Assembly (NCBI RefSeq): GCF_003313245.1
Contig: NZ_QJSD01000001.1
Coordinates: forward strand, 682,001-746,000
Reading direction: 5' to 3'
DNA from: Primorskyibacter marinus
Lineage (GTDB): Bacteria > Pseudomonadota > Alphaproteobacteria > Rhodobacterales > Rhodobacteraceae
DNA: 64,000 nucleotides
Below are positions 8,256-17,570 of this stretch, one piece after another (the stretch's first letter is position 1; the number at the start of each line of letters is the position of its first letter). The position numbers were made by a program, and so were the translations under genes. The notes beneath the pieces are model-generated. The model searched no databases. It was given only the letters and a program-made list of their open reading frames with translations, and was not told the origin of the DNA.

Positions 8256-9134
8256 ATGCTGAGTGAAATACTGATCATTGTCGTGCGCGGGATCGCCATC
8301 GGATCAATCTTCGCGATGATCGCGATGAGTTTTAACATCGTCCACGGAGCGACGGGTATTCTAAATTTTGCACAGGGCAATATGCTCGTCCTTGGCGCAT
8401 TCGGCGCGTTCTTTCTGGCCAACGGTGCCGCACTAGGCATTTGGTTGCCGATGCTGCTTGTGACCGGGGTGATCATCGCGGCGGTGCTGGCCTTTCAGGG
8501 GTGGCTTACGCTGATACCGCTTCGATCCTCGGTGCAACAGGATTCGTGGATTATCTCGACCGTCGCCGTTTCGGTGATCGTCGGCGCGCTTATCATGATC
8601 TATCAGGGACCATTTGCCTATAATGTCAAAGGCCCCGCACCTTATTTCCGGGTTCTCGGTGTGCGCACACCAGGGGCCTATGGGCTGGCAATTGGCTGCA
8701 TGTTGTTCTGGTTTTTCGCAATGCGGTTTTTCTCTCGCAAGACGTTTATCGGCTTGGCCATTTCTGCGTTGTCGCAGGATTTCGATGCTGCGCGGGCTGC
8801 GGGACTTCCCGTGCGCCGGTTGCAACTGATCGCCTTTGCGATTTCGGGCTTGATGATTGGCACTGCCGGTTTCCTGGTGGCACCGGTTATCTCGGTCAGC
8901 GCGGATGCAGGGCTTCGATATGTCTTGAACGGGTTTGTCGCCGCAGTTGTCGGCGGGATCGGGTCCAATCTGGGCACGCTGATCGGCGGCCCCTTGGTTG
9001 GCGTGGTCGCCATGCTGACAGCCTATAAAATCGGCGGTGCTTATCAGGATCTTGCCTCGCTGTTGGTGCTGGTGGGCATTTTGATGTTGCGCCCGCAAGG
9101 ATTGTTCGGCCGCACATCGGCGCGGCGTGTATAG
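8256..9134 (+). CDS. Branched-chain-type ABC transporter permease (LivH-like)
   Basis: 292 aa, about eight hydrophobic segments. The family signature FNIVHGATGILNFAQGNMLVLGAF lies near residue 25, with the EAA-like loop ARAAGLPVRRLQLIAFAISG (Ala/Gly-rich) and GGIGSNLGTLIGGPLVG in the C-terminal half. The ATG at 8256 is preceded by GGGAGAGG; in-frame TTG/GTG codons upstream give an unlikely polar leader. This is the first gene of an operon with a permease-ATPase fusion and a second ATPase. HAAT-type importers in such clusters often take up carboxylates or aromatic/steroidal acids, not amino acids. The gene lies next to motif copy 2. Confidence 0.88.
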   Translation: MLSEILIIVVRGIAIGSIFAMIAMSFNIVHGATGILNFAQGNMLVLGAFGAFFLANGAALGIWLPMLLVTGVIIAAVLAFQGWLTLIPLRSSVQQDSWIISTVAVSVIVGALIMIYQGPFAYNVKGPAPYFRVLGVRTPGAYGLAIGCMLFWFFAMRFFSRKTFIGLAISALSQDFDAARAAGLPVRRLQLIAFAISGLMIGTAGFLVAPVISVSADAGLRYVLNGFVAAVVGGIGSNLGTLIGGPLVGVVAMLTAYKIGGAYQDLASLLVLVGILMLRPQGLFGRTSARRV

Positions 9135-9149
9135 AGGGCGGACACAACA

Positions 9150-10955
9150 GTGAATACAGCACCGAACACCTCAACCATGCAGACACCTGCGGATGCCTCG
9201 CCCGCAAGTGGCAAGCCTCGTTTCAATTCGGACCTGTCGCAGGTCTGGATCGGCATCGCCCTGATCGCGATCACGGGCTTCGGCCCATCGCTGATCGGCA
9301 ACAGCTATTGGGTCCATACGTTCCAACTGGTGAATATCTATATCGCCGTGTCGATCTTTCAGAACTTCCTGTTCGTGGATGCAGGGCAGAAATCCTTTGG
9401 TCAGGGGGTGATCCTTGGGCTGGGGGCCTATGTCACGGCCATTTTCTTCGGCCTGCACGAATATACCTTTCTGGTCGCCGCCATGTTCGGCCTTTTGGCT
9501 GCAACACTCGGAGGTCTTCTGTTTGCCTTGCCTGCGCTGCGTGTGCAGTATTTCCATCTTGGTTTTGTCACGCTCTCTGCGGCCATCGTTTTCCCGCAAT
9601 TGTTGATGTCGCTGGATAGCTGGACCAACGGGATCAACGGCATTCTGGTCAAGCTGCCCTGGTGGCATGAGGAATGGGTCTTTGGTCTGTCCCCCCTGAC
9701 AATTGCGGTGGCTCTTTATCCGATGCTGGCACTTGGCATTCACTACGGAATCCGGCGTTCTCGCCTTGGCCGACAAATGCGCGTTGCCGCGGTCAGCCCG
9801 GAAGCCGCCCGCACCCTGGGCATCAAGCCAGGTGTCATGCGCTTTCTTGCCTTTATCATCGCGGCAATCGGCACAGGTATCGCGGGCATTCTGTTTCTGC
9901 CTACCGTGGGCTTTGTCAGCCCCCAGGGCTTCAACGTCGAACTGTCCTTTGTCTTTTTCTTTGCCGTCGTCGTTGGCGGCCGGGGGCAAATGCTTGGCCC
10001 GATCATCGGCATCTGGATCGTCTTTATTTTGCCGAACATCGCGCTGGCAGCCTTTGTGGAATATCGCCTGCTGATCTACGGCGTGCTGACACTGGCCACC
10101 GTGATGCTGTTTCCAGACGGGATCGTCGGATCCGTAGAGCGCTGGCGGCTCAAGCGCGGTGTTTCGGGGCGCGGTGAACAATCATTCCGTATTGATGCCT
10201 TCCTTGAAGAGCTCAAAGGGAAGGACGGGTTTGAACCCACCGACGAAATCGCGATTGAACTGAAAGGTGCCACCAAGCGTTTCGGGGCGGTTGTCGCCGT
10301 CGATCATGTCGATCTCAAAGTACGCAAGGGTGAAATCCACGGGCTGATCGGGGCCAATGGCTCTGGCAAGACCAGCCTGTTGAACGTCCTTTCGGGGCTG
10401 TCGCGGGTCAATGACGGGGCGTTCTTTATCAACGGGCGTGACGCGACACGTCTGTCCGCAGACAGGATCGCCAATCTTGGCCTTGGGCGCACCTTCCAAA
10501 CCCCGCGCATCTTTCCGATGTTTTCGCTGTGGGACAACCTCAAGGTCGGGGAAGATGCCCGCACCGGCAAGGCCAGCCCGGAAATCCACGCCCTGTCAAA
10601 GGCATTGGAAGCCGAATTTGCGCAAGACAACGCTGAGTTGTTGTCCCATGGTCAGCGGCGCTTGGCCGAGGTGATGCGGTCCATGCTGAAAGAGGCGGAA
10701 ATCGTGTTGTTCGACGAACCCGCTGCCGGTCTGTCGAGCAGCGAGCGCAAGAACTTTGCCAAGCTGGTGCGGTTTTTGTCGCGACAACTGGGCAAGACCG
10801 TAATCATCGTGGAACACGATCTGGATCTGGTCTGGAACGTCGCCGATACCATCACGGTGATGGAACAGGGTGCCATCGTTGCGGCGGGTGACCCACAAAC
10901 CATTGCCCATGATCCGGCAGTCCAACACATGTTCGTAGGAGGCCGCGGTGCTTGA
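9150..10955 (+). CDS. Fused LivM-type permease and LivG-type ATPase
   Basis: 601 aa from a GTG start. Residues about 30-335 are a LivM permease (FVDAGQKSFGQGVILGLGAYVTA; GGRGQMLGPIIGIWIVF). Residues about 366-600 are an ABC ATPase: Walker A GANGSGKTS (401-409), signature LSHGQRR (498-504, altered from LSGGQ), Walker B VLFDEP, switch His in IVEHDLDLV (556). The linker is short and polar (340-365). LivM and LivG are usually separate genes. The next gene overlaps by 8 bp. Together with 8256 and 10948 this gives a complete membrane/ATPase set; the matching binding protein is probably at 21832. Confidence 0.9.
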   Translation: MNTAPNTSTMQTPADASPASGKPRFNSDLSQVWIGIALIAITGFGPSLIGNSYWVHTFQLVNIYIAVSIFQNFLFVDAGQKSFGQGVILGLGAYVTAIFFGLHEYTFLVAAMFGLLAATLGGLLFALPALRVQYFHLGFVTLSAAIVFPQLLMSLDSWTNGINGILVKLPWWHEEWVFGLSPLTIAVALYPMLALGIHYGIRRSRLGRQMRVAAVSPEAARTLGIKPGVMRFLAFIIAAIGTGIAGILFLPTVGFVSPQGFNVELSFVFFFAVVVGGRGQMLGPIIGIWIVFILPNIALAAFVEYRLLIYGVLTLATVMLFPDGIVGSVERWRLKRGVSGRGEQSFRIDAFLEELKGKDGFEPTDEIAIELKGATKRFGAVVAVDHVDLKVRKGEIHGLIGANGSGKTSLLNVLSGLSRVNDGAFFINGRDATRLSADRIANLGLGRTFQTPRIFPMFSLWDNLKVGEDARTGKASPEIHALSKALEAEFAQDNAELLSHGQRRLAEVMRSMLKEAEIVLFDEPAAGLSSSERKNFAKLVRFLSRQLGKTVIIVEHDLDLVWNVADTITVMEQGAIVAAGDPQTIAHDPAVQHMFVGGRGA

Positions 10956-11658
10956 GGTCAAAAATCTTTATGCCGGATATGGCATCGTCCCTGTGATCGA
11001 AGATGTGACACTATCGGTCAACGCAGGTGAAATCCTGTTGATCGGCGGTGAAAACGGGGCCGGAAAGTCAACCTTGATGGGGGCAATCGCCGGTTTCAAC
11101 AAACCGACAGCCGGCGAAGTGCTGCTGGAGGGGCAACCGCTGCACGGCCTTGCGCCGGAAAAGGTCGCCAAATCCGGCCTGCGGCTGGTTCTGGATGGCC
11201 ACCGCGTATTCCCCGAGCTGTCGGTCTATGACAACCTGCGCATGGGGGCCGCCGCGCGGCGCGGTGATCGAAGCGGCCTGAGTGCTGCCATCGACGAAAT
11301 CTACGAGGTGTTCCCGATCCTCAAGGAAAAGCACCGCGCCTATGCGCGCGACCTGTCGGGCGGCCAGCAACAGATGCTGGCCCTTGGTCAGGCGTTTGTC
11401 GCGCAGCCAAAGGTCTTGCTGTGTGACGAACCATCAATGGGACTGGCACAGGCGCTATTGCCACCAATCCTGTCGTTCCTACGCCGCTGGGCCGAAGCGG
11501 GCACGGCGGTCGTGATCGTCGAACAGCATTTGCAAGTCACGGCACCCTATGCCGACCGCGCAATGATCATTGAACGTGGCACGGTCAAGTTGGAATGCCC
11601 GGCAGCCGAACTGGACGATCGGCTTAAAAGCCTGGAAACGCCGGAAGGTGCCGCATGA
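10948..11658 (+). CDS. Branched-chain-type ABC transporter ATPase (LivF-like)
   Basis: 236 aa, GTG start overlapping the previous stop region. Walker A GGENGAGKST, signature LSGGQQQ, Walker B VLLCDEPSMGL, switch His in VIVEQHL. The LivF-specific order (FPELSVYDNLRMGA between Walker A and signature) is clear. It pairs with the ATPase half of the fusion protein. Its stop overlaps the thioesterase start (ATGA). Confidence 0.92.
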   Translation: MLEVKNLYAGYGIVPVIEDVTLSVNAGEILLIGGENGAGKSTLMGAIAGFNKPTAGEVLLEGQPLHGLAPEKVAKSGLRLVLDGHRVFPELSVYDNLRMGAAARRGDRSGLSAAIDEIYEVFPILKEKHRAYARDLSGGQQQMLALGQAFVAQPKVLLCDEPSMGLAQALLPPILSFLRRWAEAGTAVVIVEQHLQVTAPYADRAMIIERGTVKLECPAAELDDRLKSLETPEGAA

Positions 11659-12164
11659 TTTCTTCCGATCCTCGGGCTGGACGCGATTATTTCGTCTCCT
11701 TCCGTGGATCTGTTGCGGACAGCTGGATCGACGTCAACGGCCATATGAATGTATCGTGGTATGACCACGTCTTTGACACCTCGGAATCGCTGTTTTTCGA
11801 AGAGTTTGCCATTGACGACGCTTATATCCAGCGGACCGGCTTCAGCTTTTTCCGGATCGAACGTTTGGTGCGCTATGAAAATGAAGTCTTGCCCGCCGCC
11901 CCTATCGAAGTGCGTTCGCGCGTGCTGTGGTCGGACATGCGGCGGGTGCATCACGTCCATGAACTTTGGGTTCCGGGCAAGACAGATCGTTGCGCGATCT
12001 CCGACGCTGTCTCGATCCATGTCGATCTGCGAACCCGTCGTCCTGCGGTCATGGAACTGCCCGAGGTCGTCCATCCGTTTCGCCGGTTGCTGAAAGCCCA
12101 CAGCGCGGCCCCGCCACCGGCGGGGTTGCCAAAACGGATCAACGGGCGTCTTGCGAACGGCTGA
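11655..12164 (+). CDS. Acyl-CoA thioesterase family (hot-dog fold)
   Basis: 169 aa. A 4HBT-type N-terminus is visible: SWIDVNGHMNVSWYDHVFD, where the Asn-Gly-His-Met-Asn segment corresponds to the catalytic loop of 4-hydroxybenzoyl-CoA thioesterase-like proteins. Then come RLVRYENEVL and a beta-strand-rich core (VRSRVLWSDMRRVHHVHELW). It overlaps the ATPase gene by 4 bp and so is co-translated with the importer. It may release CoA from stalled intermediates or act on a carnitine-like or thioester intermediate. The exact substrate cannot be read from sequence. Confidence 0.75.
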   Translation: MISSDPRAGRDYFVSFRGSVADSWIDVNGHMNVSWYDHVFDTSESLFFEEFAIDDAYIQRTGFSFFRIERLVRYENEVLPAAPIEVRSRVLWSDMRRVHHVHELWVPGKTDRCAISDAVSIHVDLRTRRPAVMELPEVVHPFRRLLKAHSAAPPPAGLPKRINGRLANG

Positions 12165-12226
12165 CCCCTTTCGGGTGCTAGGATCAACGGCCAGAATGAC
12201 TGGCTTCAGACAGGAAGGAAAGAATC

Positions 12227-13180
12227 ATGCAAACGCGCCAACTGGGACATTCGGGACTGGAAGTTTCGGTTGTCGGATTGGGCTGCAACAACTTCGGTGG
12301 CATGATTGCATCGCTGGATACGGATGGCGCAGGCGCGGTTGTGGATGCGGCGATTGACGCGGGTATCACGCTGTTTGACACATCGGATTCCTACGGGATC
12401 GACGGCGGGTCCGAAACGGTCTTGGGGCAGGTTCTGGGGAAGCGGCGCAAGGATATTGTGCTGGCGACTAAGTTTGCATCTCCGATGAACCGCGACAAAA
12501 GCTGCCGCTTTAACGGATCGCGTGGCTATATCATGTCTGCCGTCGAAAACAGCCTGCGGCGCCTGAACACCGATTACATTGACCTTTACCAGTATCACTT
12601 TCCCGATCCCAAAACCCCCATCGAGGAAACCATGCGCGCGCTGGATGATCTGGTTCGGCAGGGCAAGGTCCGTTATCTGGGTTGTTCCAATCTGGCACCA
12701 TGGCAGCTGGTCGATGCCAACTGGACCGCGCGGCATTTTGGGTTGGACCGCCTGTTGTCGACACAGCCGGAATACAATCTGCTGGCCCGCGATGCCAAGT
12801 CTGACCTGTTGCCCGCGATACGCGCGGCGGGCATGACACTGCTGCCGTATTTCCCGTTGGCCAGCGGGCTTCTGACCGGAAAATATCGCAAAGGGCAGCC
12901 TTTGCCCGACAACACAAGGATGACCCTGCCCTATTTCAAGAAAGGGATGACCGAGGATCGTCTTGACGTCGTGGAGCAGTTGATCGTGTTTTGTGAAAAG
13001 CGCGGGCACACGCTTTTGGAACTCGCATTTTCGTGGCTTCTGGCGCAGCCCATCGTCAGCAGCGTGATCGCCGGAGCCACCCGGCCTGAGCAGGTTGCGG
13101 CCAATGTCGCAGCCTCTGGCTGGATGCTCTCACGCGACGATCTGGCCGAATTGGACGCGCTCCTGCAACCCGCAGCCTAA
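12227..13180 (+). CDS. Aldo/keto reductase
   Basis: 317 aa (beta/alpha)8 barrel. Catalytic tetrad recognisable as D51 (FDTSD), Y56 (SYG), K82 (ATKFASP) and H124 (YQYHFPD). The NADPH-binding end has SSVIAGATRPEQVAANVAAS. The subfamily looks like the AKR11/12 or YghZ/aryl-alcohol branch rather than hydroxysteroid AKR1C, so an oxo-to-hydroxy step on an aldehyde or ketone is the safest call. It follows the thioesterase by 62 bp and is likely the last gene of the operon from motif copy 2. The next motif (copy 3) begins 8 bp after its stop. Confidence 0.87.
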   Translation: MQTRQLGHSGLEVSVVGLGCNNFGGMIASLDTDGAGAVVDAAIDAGITLFDTSDSYGIDGGSETVLGQVLGKRRKDIVLATKFASPMNRDKSCRFNGSRGYIMSAVENSLRRLNTDYIDLYQYHFPDPKTPIEETMRALDDLVRQGKVRYLGCSNLAPWQLVDANWTARHFGLDRLLSTQPEYNLLARDAKSDLLPAIRAAGMTLLPYFPLASGLLTGKYRKGQPLPDNTRMTLPYFKKGMTEDRLDVVEQLIVFCEKRGHTLLELAFSWLLAQPIVSSVIAGATRPEQVAANVAASGWMLSRDDLAELDALLQPAA

Positions 13181-13187
13181 AACGCGT

Positions 13188-13206
13188 TAGTCTTTTTGGA
13201 CGATTG
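13188..13206 (+). promoter_or_regulatory. Regulon motif copy 3 (fadE31/fadA6 operon)
   Basis: TAGTCTTTTTGGACGATTG, 50 nt before the ATG at 13257. One base deviates in the right arm (GATT for GATG) and the first base of the right arm is T instead of C. Confidence 0.7.
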
Positions 13207-13256
13207 CCCGGCCAGCCTCCTCGCCTAGAACAAACACAGCAAGGAAAGGCCCAGAT

Positions 13257-14153
13257 ATGAGCGATCTCGTCGCGCCAGAACAGGCAGACATCACCTATGA
13301 AACCGACGAACCTGTCCTCTACGAGGTAGAGGGTCAGATCGCACGGATCACCCTGAATCGGCCCAGCTTTCACAATGCGCAAAACTCGCAGATGACCTAT
13401 GCGCTGGATGATGCGTTCAAGCAGGCTGTCGATGATGATGACGTCAAGGCCATCATCCTGAAAGCCGCAGGCAAACATTTCTCCGCCGGGCATGATATCG
13501 GAACACCCGGCCGCGATGTCGACAAAAGCTGGGACCGCCGGCTGATGCAATATGATCATGTGACCAAACCGGGGGCCGAGTTTCTCTATACCCGCGAACA
13601 CGAGGTCTATCTGGGGATGTGCCGCCGCTGGCGCGACATTCCCAAACCCACCATTGCGCAGGTGCAAGGGGCCTGTGTGGCTGGCGGTCTGATGCTGGCT
13701 TGGGTCTGTGATTTCATTATCGCGTCGGACGATGCGTTTTTTCAGGACCCCGTGATCCGCATGGGCATACCCGGCGTCGAGTATTTCGCGCATGGTTTCG
13801 AACTTCCACCGCGCATCGCCAAGGAATTCCTGCTTTTGGGTGAACGGATGCCCGCCGCGCGTGCCGAACAGTTTGGCATGGTCAACAGCGTCGTGGCTCG
13901 GGACGAGCTGGATGCCGCGGCGACGAAGATGGCCGAGAAGCTGGCCGGTTTTCCGCGCCTTGGATTGTGGTTGGGGAAACAGGCCATCAACCAGGTCGAG
14001 GATCTGCGCGGCAAGCGGTCCGCGATGGATTCGCACTACCACATTCACCACTTCGCCCATGCCCAGAACGATCTGGCAACCGGTGACAAGCTGGGGGGCC
14101 AAGATGCGAAATCAATGGCCGCGGCAAACAAAAAGCAGGCCGGGTCCGACTGA
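13257..14153 (+). CDS. Enoyl-CoA hydratase/isomerase family protein (crotonase)
   Basis: 298 aa, longer than the usual 260 because of an insertion after the first oxyanion loop (GRDVDKSWDRRLMQYDHVTK region) and a His/Asn-rich tail. Oxyanion elements: KHFSAGHDIG (residues about 74-83) and ACVAGGLMLAW (about 139-149). The crotonase Glu pair is not obvious at the canonical place; FFQDPVIRMGIPGVEYF occupies that region. It is first in an operon with FadE31-like, its partner, and FadA6-like enzymes, so hydration of the unsaturated product of those dehydrogenases is the natural role. A hydrolase role, as in other ring-opening crotonases, is possible. Confidence 0.85.
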   Translation: MSDLVAPEQADITYETDEPVLYEVEGQIARITLNRPSFHNAQNSQMTYALDDAFKQAVDDDDVKAIILKAAGKHFSAGHDIGTPGRDVDKSWDRRLMQYDHVTKPGAEFLYTREHEVYLGMCRRWRDIPKPTIAQVQGACVAGGLMLAWVCDFIIASDDAFFQDPVIRMGIPGVEYFAHGFELPPRIAKEFLLLGERMPAARAEQFGMVNSVVARDELDAAATKMAEKLAGFPRLGLWLGKQAINQVEDLRGKRSAMDSHYHIHHFAHAQNDLATGDKLGGQDAKSMAAANKKQAGSD

Positions 14154-14207
14154 CCGGCCCGCAGCCACGGCGCAGGTGCGCGTGGCCGATAACGGGATCA
14201 TCACGAC

Positions 14208-15371
14208 ATGGATTTGAACTTTACCCCACAGCAGGATGCCTTTCGCAAAGAGGTGCGGACATGGATGGAACAGAACGTTCCCTCCGACCCGCTGCCCTCA
14301 TTCGATTCCAGCCGGGAAGGATTCGAGGCACACCGGGATTGGGAAAAGGTGCTGCACAAAGGCCGCTGGGGCATGGTCACATGGCCAGAAAGTTATGGCG
14401 GACGCGGGCTTGACCTGATCCAGTGGCTTATCTTTGAGGAAGAATACTATCGCGCAGGGGCCCCCCTGCGGGTAAACCAGAACGGTATTTTCCTGCTCGG
14501 CCCGACCCTGATGGAATACGGCACCGAAGAGCAAAAATCGCGTTTCCTGACGGCCATGGCGTCGGGAGATGAAGTCTGGGCGCAAGCGTGGTCCGAACCC
14601 CAAGCGGGCAGCGACCTTGCTGCTGTGCGCGCAACTGCGACACGGGATGGCGACGAGTATGTGCTGAATGGCCACAAGATCTGGTCGTCGCGTGCGGTTT
14701 TCGCAGACTGGGCCTTTGGCCTGTTTCGGACAGACCCGCAATCTGAACGCCACAAGGGATTGTCACTCATTTTCTTTCCGCTGGATGCGCAGGGCGTAAA
14801 AATCCAGCCCATCGCGCAGATCGACGGCGAAACCGGCTTTGCCGAGATTTTCCTTGATGACGTGCGCGTTCCCGCCTTCAACCGTCTGGGGGACGAGGGC
14901 CAAGGTTGGCGCATTTGCATGGCAACAGCCGGATTCGAACGCGGGCTGATGCTGCGATCACCGGCCCGGTTTCAAGTCACGGCGCAAAAGCTGGTGGCGC
15001 TTTACCTGGCGCATCAGGACGAGGTTGAACCTTCGGTGCGTGACGCGGTGATGCAGGCCTGGATGGACGCCGAGGCTTATGCCTTTTCGATTTACCAGAC
15101 CGCCTCGCGCCTGATCGCCGGCGGGTCCATCGGGGCAGAAGCCAGCACCAACAAGATTTTTTGGTCGGAAATGGATATCGCCACGCACAAAGCCGCACTT
15201 TCAATCCTTGGCGCGCGCAGCGAACTTCTGCGCAGCGCCCCCGGAGCAGGCGATATCGGACGTTGGCTCGACGGATATTTCTTTTCGTTGGCCGGTCCGA
15301 TTTACGCAGGATCCAACGAAGTTCAACGCAACATCATCGCCGAGCGTATGCTTGGCCTGCCACGGGTGTAG
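14208..15371 (+). CDS. fadE31: Acyl-CoA dehydrogenase, FadE31-like
   Basis: 387 aa. N-terminus MDLNFTPQQDAFRKEVR, FAD/substrate blocks WAQAWSEPQAGSDLAAV and IWSSRAVFADWAFGLFR, C-terminus GPIYAGSNEVQRNIIAERMLGLP. These blocks match what I remember of mycobacterial FadE31 (the SSRAVF block and the LRSPARF block are distinctive). The Glu found before Gly-Thr in MCAD-type enzymes is Ala here, as in other heteromeric steroid FadEs. In Mycobacterium, FadE31 acts with FadE32/33 late in C/D-ring degradation, after ring opening. The next gene starts 3 bp downstream and probably encodes the second subunit. Confidence 0.85.
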   Translation: MDLNFTPQQDAFRKEVRTWMEQNVPSDPLPSFDSSREGFEAHRDWEKVLHKGRWGMVTWPESYGGRGLDLIQWLIFEEEYYRAGAPLRVNQNGIFLLGPTLMEYGTEEQKSRFLTAMASGDEVWAQAWSEPQAGSDLAAVRATATRDGDEYVLNGHKIWSSRAVFADWAFGLFRTDPQSERHKGLSLIFFPLDAQGVKIQPIAQIDGETGFAEIFLDDVRVPAFNRLGDEGQGWRICMATAGFERGLMLRSPARFQVTAQKLVALYLAHQDEVEPSVRDAVMQAWMDAEAYAFSIYQTASRLIAGGSIGAEASTNKIFWSEMDIATHKAALSILGARSELLRSAPGAGDIGRWLDGYFFSLAGPIYAGSNEVQRNIIAERMLGLPRV

Positions 15372-15373
15372 TC

Positions 15374-16423
15374 ATGGATTTTCATTTTAGCGAAGAACAG
15401 GACATGACGGCGGATGTGATCCGCAGCCTGCTGGCCAAACTCTGCACACCCGCCGATCTCCGCCGGTTAATGGCTGCCGGAACGCCGCGTGATGATGTCC
15501 GCTGGCAAAACATCGTCGAAATGGGTCTGAGCGGCGCGTTGGTCCCCGAAGTCGCTGGTGGCCTCGGCCTGGATGCGGCAGATTTCATTCGCGTCGCAGA
15601 GGCCTGCGGCTATGCTGCATTGCCTGAGCCTTTGGTTGAAAACACCGCCGTCGCGCTGCCTTTGTTGGCGGAAGCCGCATCCGACGCCTCTGAACTGTCC
15701 CGCGCGATGGACGGCGAAATCACCGTCGCGGTTGGTCATCCTGCCAATCCGTTCGTTGCTGACGCCGATACTGCTGGCGCAATTCTGATGCCGCATGACG
15801 GTGCTCTCTATTTGGTTGATCCTGGCAGCGCCACGCTGGTCGCACAGCCCAGCATTGACCCGTTTCGTCGCCTGTCCTCCGTCAATTTTGATCTCGAAGA
15901 CGCCCGTTTGCTGACCAACGATGCGCAACCGCTGCTGGAGCGCGCGCTGGATCGCGGTGCAATTTTCGCGGCGGCGCAACTGGTCGGGATCGCGCAGGCC
16001 TGCATTGATCTGGCCGTCGCCTACGCCAAGGAACGCAACCAGTTCGGCAAACCCATCGGGTCGTATCAGGCGGTCAAACACCAGTTGGCCAGCGCACAGG
16101 TGAAAATCGAATTTGCGCGCCCTGTGGTCTATGCGGCTGCCGTAGCACTTTCACAATACGACGATTTTTCTCGGGCGCGTGTCAGCCACGCGAAACTCGC
16201 CGCGGCCAGTGCCGCCGACCTGGCGGCACGCACCGCAATCCAGGTGCATGGAGCCATGGGGTATTCGTGGGAAGTTGACGTACATTTTTTCCTCAAACGC
16301 GCCATCGCACTGGAAAACGCCTGGGGCACGCCCGCGTTTCACCGGTCACGCGTGGCCCACCGCGTTCTGACCCATCCTCTGGGACCGGAGCATACATTTG
16401 CAAGGGAGCAGTCCGATGCCTGA
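15374..16423 (+). CDS. Acyl-CoA dehydrogenase, partner subunit of the FadE31-like enzyme
   Basis: 349 aa from MDFHFSEEQ. It is shorter and less conserved than its neighbour. N-terminal half: GLSGALVPEVAGGLGLD. C-terminal FAD-domain block: KERNQFGKPIGSYQAVKHQLA, and IQVHGAMGYSWEVDVHFFLKRA. The middle beta-domain blocks that bind FAD in the alpha subunit (SEPxAGSD) are missing, as expected for the non-canonical beta chain of an alpha2beta2 dehydrogenase. Position corresponds to FadE32/33. Start chosen 3 bp after the FadE31 stop; it overlaps the thiolase start by 8 bp. Confidence 0.8.
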   Translation: MDFHFSEEQDMTADVIRSLLAKLCTPADLRRLMAAGTPRDDVRWQNIVEMGLSGALVPEVAGGLGLDAADFIRVAEACGYAALPEPLVENTAVALPLLAEAASDASELSRAMDGEITVAVGHPANPFVADADTAGAILMPHDGALYLVDPGSATLVAQPSIDPFRRLSSVNFDLEDARLLTNDAQPLLERALDRGAIFAAAQLVGIAQACIDLAVAYAKERNQFGKPIGSYQAVKHQLASAQVKIEFARPVVYAAAVALSQYDDFSRARVSHAKLAAASAADLAARTAIQVHGAMGYSWEVDVHFFLKRAIALENAWGTPAFHRSRVAHRVLTHPLGPEHTFAREQSDA

Positions 16424-17567
16424 AGCCTATATCGTCGACGCCATCCGCACGCCTGTCGGACGCAAGAAAGGTTCGCTGGCCGACATGCATTCCGCCGATC
16501 TGGGCGCTGTGCCGATCAAGGCTCTGATGGACAGGACAGACGTTGACCCCGCCGCGGTGGATGATGTCGTTTACGGGTGTTGCGATACCATCGGCAGTCA
16601 GGCGGGCGATATTGCGCGGACCTGCTGGCTTGTTGCCGGTTTGCCGCAACAAGTGCCCGGCGTCACCGTCGACCGGCAATGCGGGTCGTCCCAACAGGCG
16701 GTGCATTTCGCCGCCATGGGTGTGATGAGCGGCGTTCAGGATCTGGTCGTCGCCGGTGGCGTTCAAAATATGAATGCAATTCCGATTTCCGCCGCGATGT
16801 TGGCCGGCCAGCAATACGGGTTTCCCGATCCGTTCAGCACCTCGCCCGGATGGAAAGCACGCTTTGGCGATCAACCGGTCAACCAGTTTCTGTCTGCCGA
16901 AATGATCGCGAAAAAGTGGAACTGCACCCGCGCGGAAATGGAAGAATTCGCGCTTGCCAGCCATGACCGCGCCGTTGCCGCTATGGACGCCGGATACTTC
17001 ACCAACGAGATCACGCCTATCGGAGAGCTGAGCGCAGACGAAACGCCACGTCGCGGCACCACGTTGAAAAAAATGGCAGAGCTGCACCCCCTGATGGAGG
17101 ACGGGCGCATCACGGCCGCAGTCTCAAGCCAGACTTGCGACGCCGCTGCCGCCCTGCTGATCGCGTCGGACGCCGCGATCAAGGCGCATGACCTTACCCC
17201 GCGTGCACGCATCCATTACATGACGGTGCGGGCCGATGATCCGGTCTGGATGCTGACCGCACCCATGCCAGCCACCCGCCATGCACTGGAAAAGACCGGC
17301 CTGACGGTGGACGATATCGACCTTTTTGAATGCAACGAGGCGTTTGCATCCATTCCGATGGCATGGATGCGCGAATTGGGCATACCGCACGAAAAGGTCA
17401 ATGTGAACGGCGGCGCAATCGCTCTGGGTCATCCCATCGGTGCCACCGGTGCCCGCCTTATGACAACGCTTCTGAACGAGTTGGAGCGGCGCAAGGGCCG
17501 CTATGCGTTGCAAACCATGTGCGAAGGTGGCGGTCAGGCCAATGTCACCATCATCGAAAGGTTGTAA
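16416..17567 (+). CDS. fadA6: Thiolase, FadA6-like
   Basis: 383 aa. Nucleophile C89 in VDRQCGSSQQA, His339 in GHPIGATGAR, second Cys369 in MCEGGGQANV: the full thiolase triad. The C-terminus TMCEGGGQANVTIIERL and the block GGVQNMNAIPIS closely match mycobacterial FadA6, the thiolase that removes acetyl-CoA after IpdAB opens the last ring. The start at MPEAYIVD has AAGGGAG 8 nt upstream. Its place after FadE31 and the partner subunit supports a role in the same beta-oxidation steps. The second thiolase of the cluster (35312) belongs to a different subtype. Confidence 0.88.
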   Translation: MPEAYIVDAIRTPVGRKKGSLADMHSADLGAVPIKALMDRTDVDPAAVDDVVYGCCDTIGSQAGDIARTCWLVAGLPQQVPGVTVDRQCGSSQQAVHFAAMGVMSGVQDLVVAGGVQNMNAIPISAAMLAGQQYGFPDPFSTSPGWKARFGDQPVNQFLSAEMIAKKWNCTRAEMEEFALASHDRAVAAMDAGYFTNEITPIGELSADETPRRGTTLKKMAELHPLMEDGRITAAVSSQTCDAAAALLIASDAAIKAHDLTPRARIHYMTVRADDPVWMLTAPMPATRHALEKTGLTVDDIDLFECNEAFASIPMAWMRELGIPHEKVNVNGGAIALGHPIGATGARLMTTLLNELERRKGRYALQTMCEGGGQANVTIIERL

Positions 17568-17570
17568 CCA

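Noticed and set aside
9171-10181. 336-aa minus-strand ORF
   Set aside because: Gln/Asp/His-rich antisense of a membrane-protein gene; hydrophobic codons read backwards give this composition.
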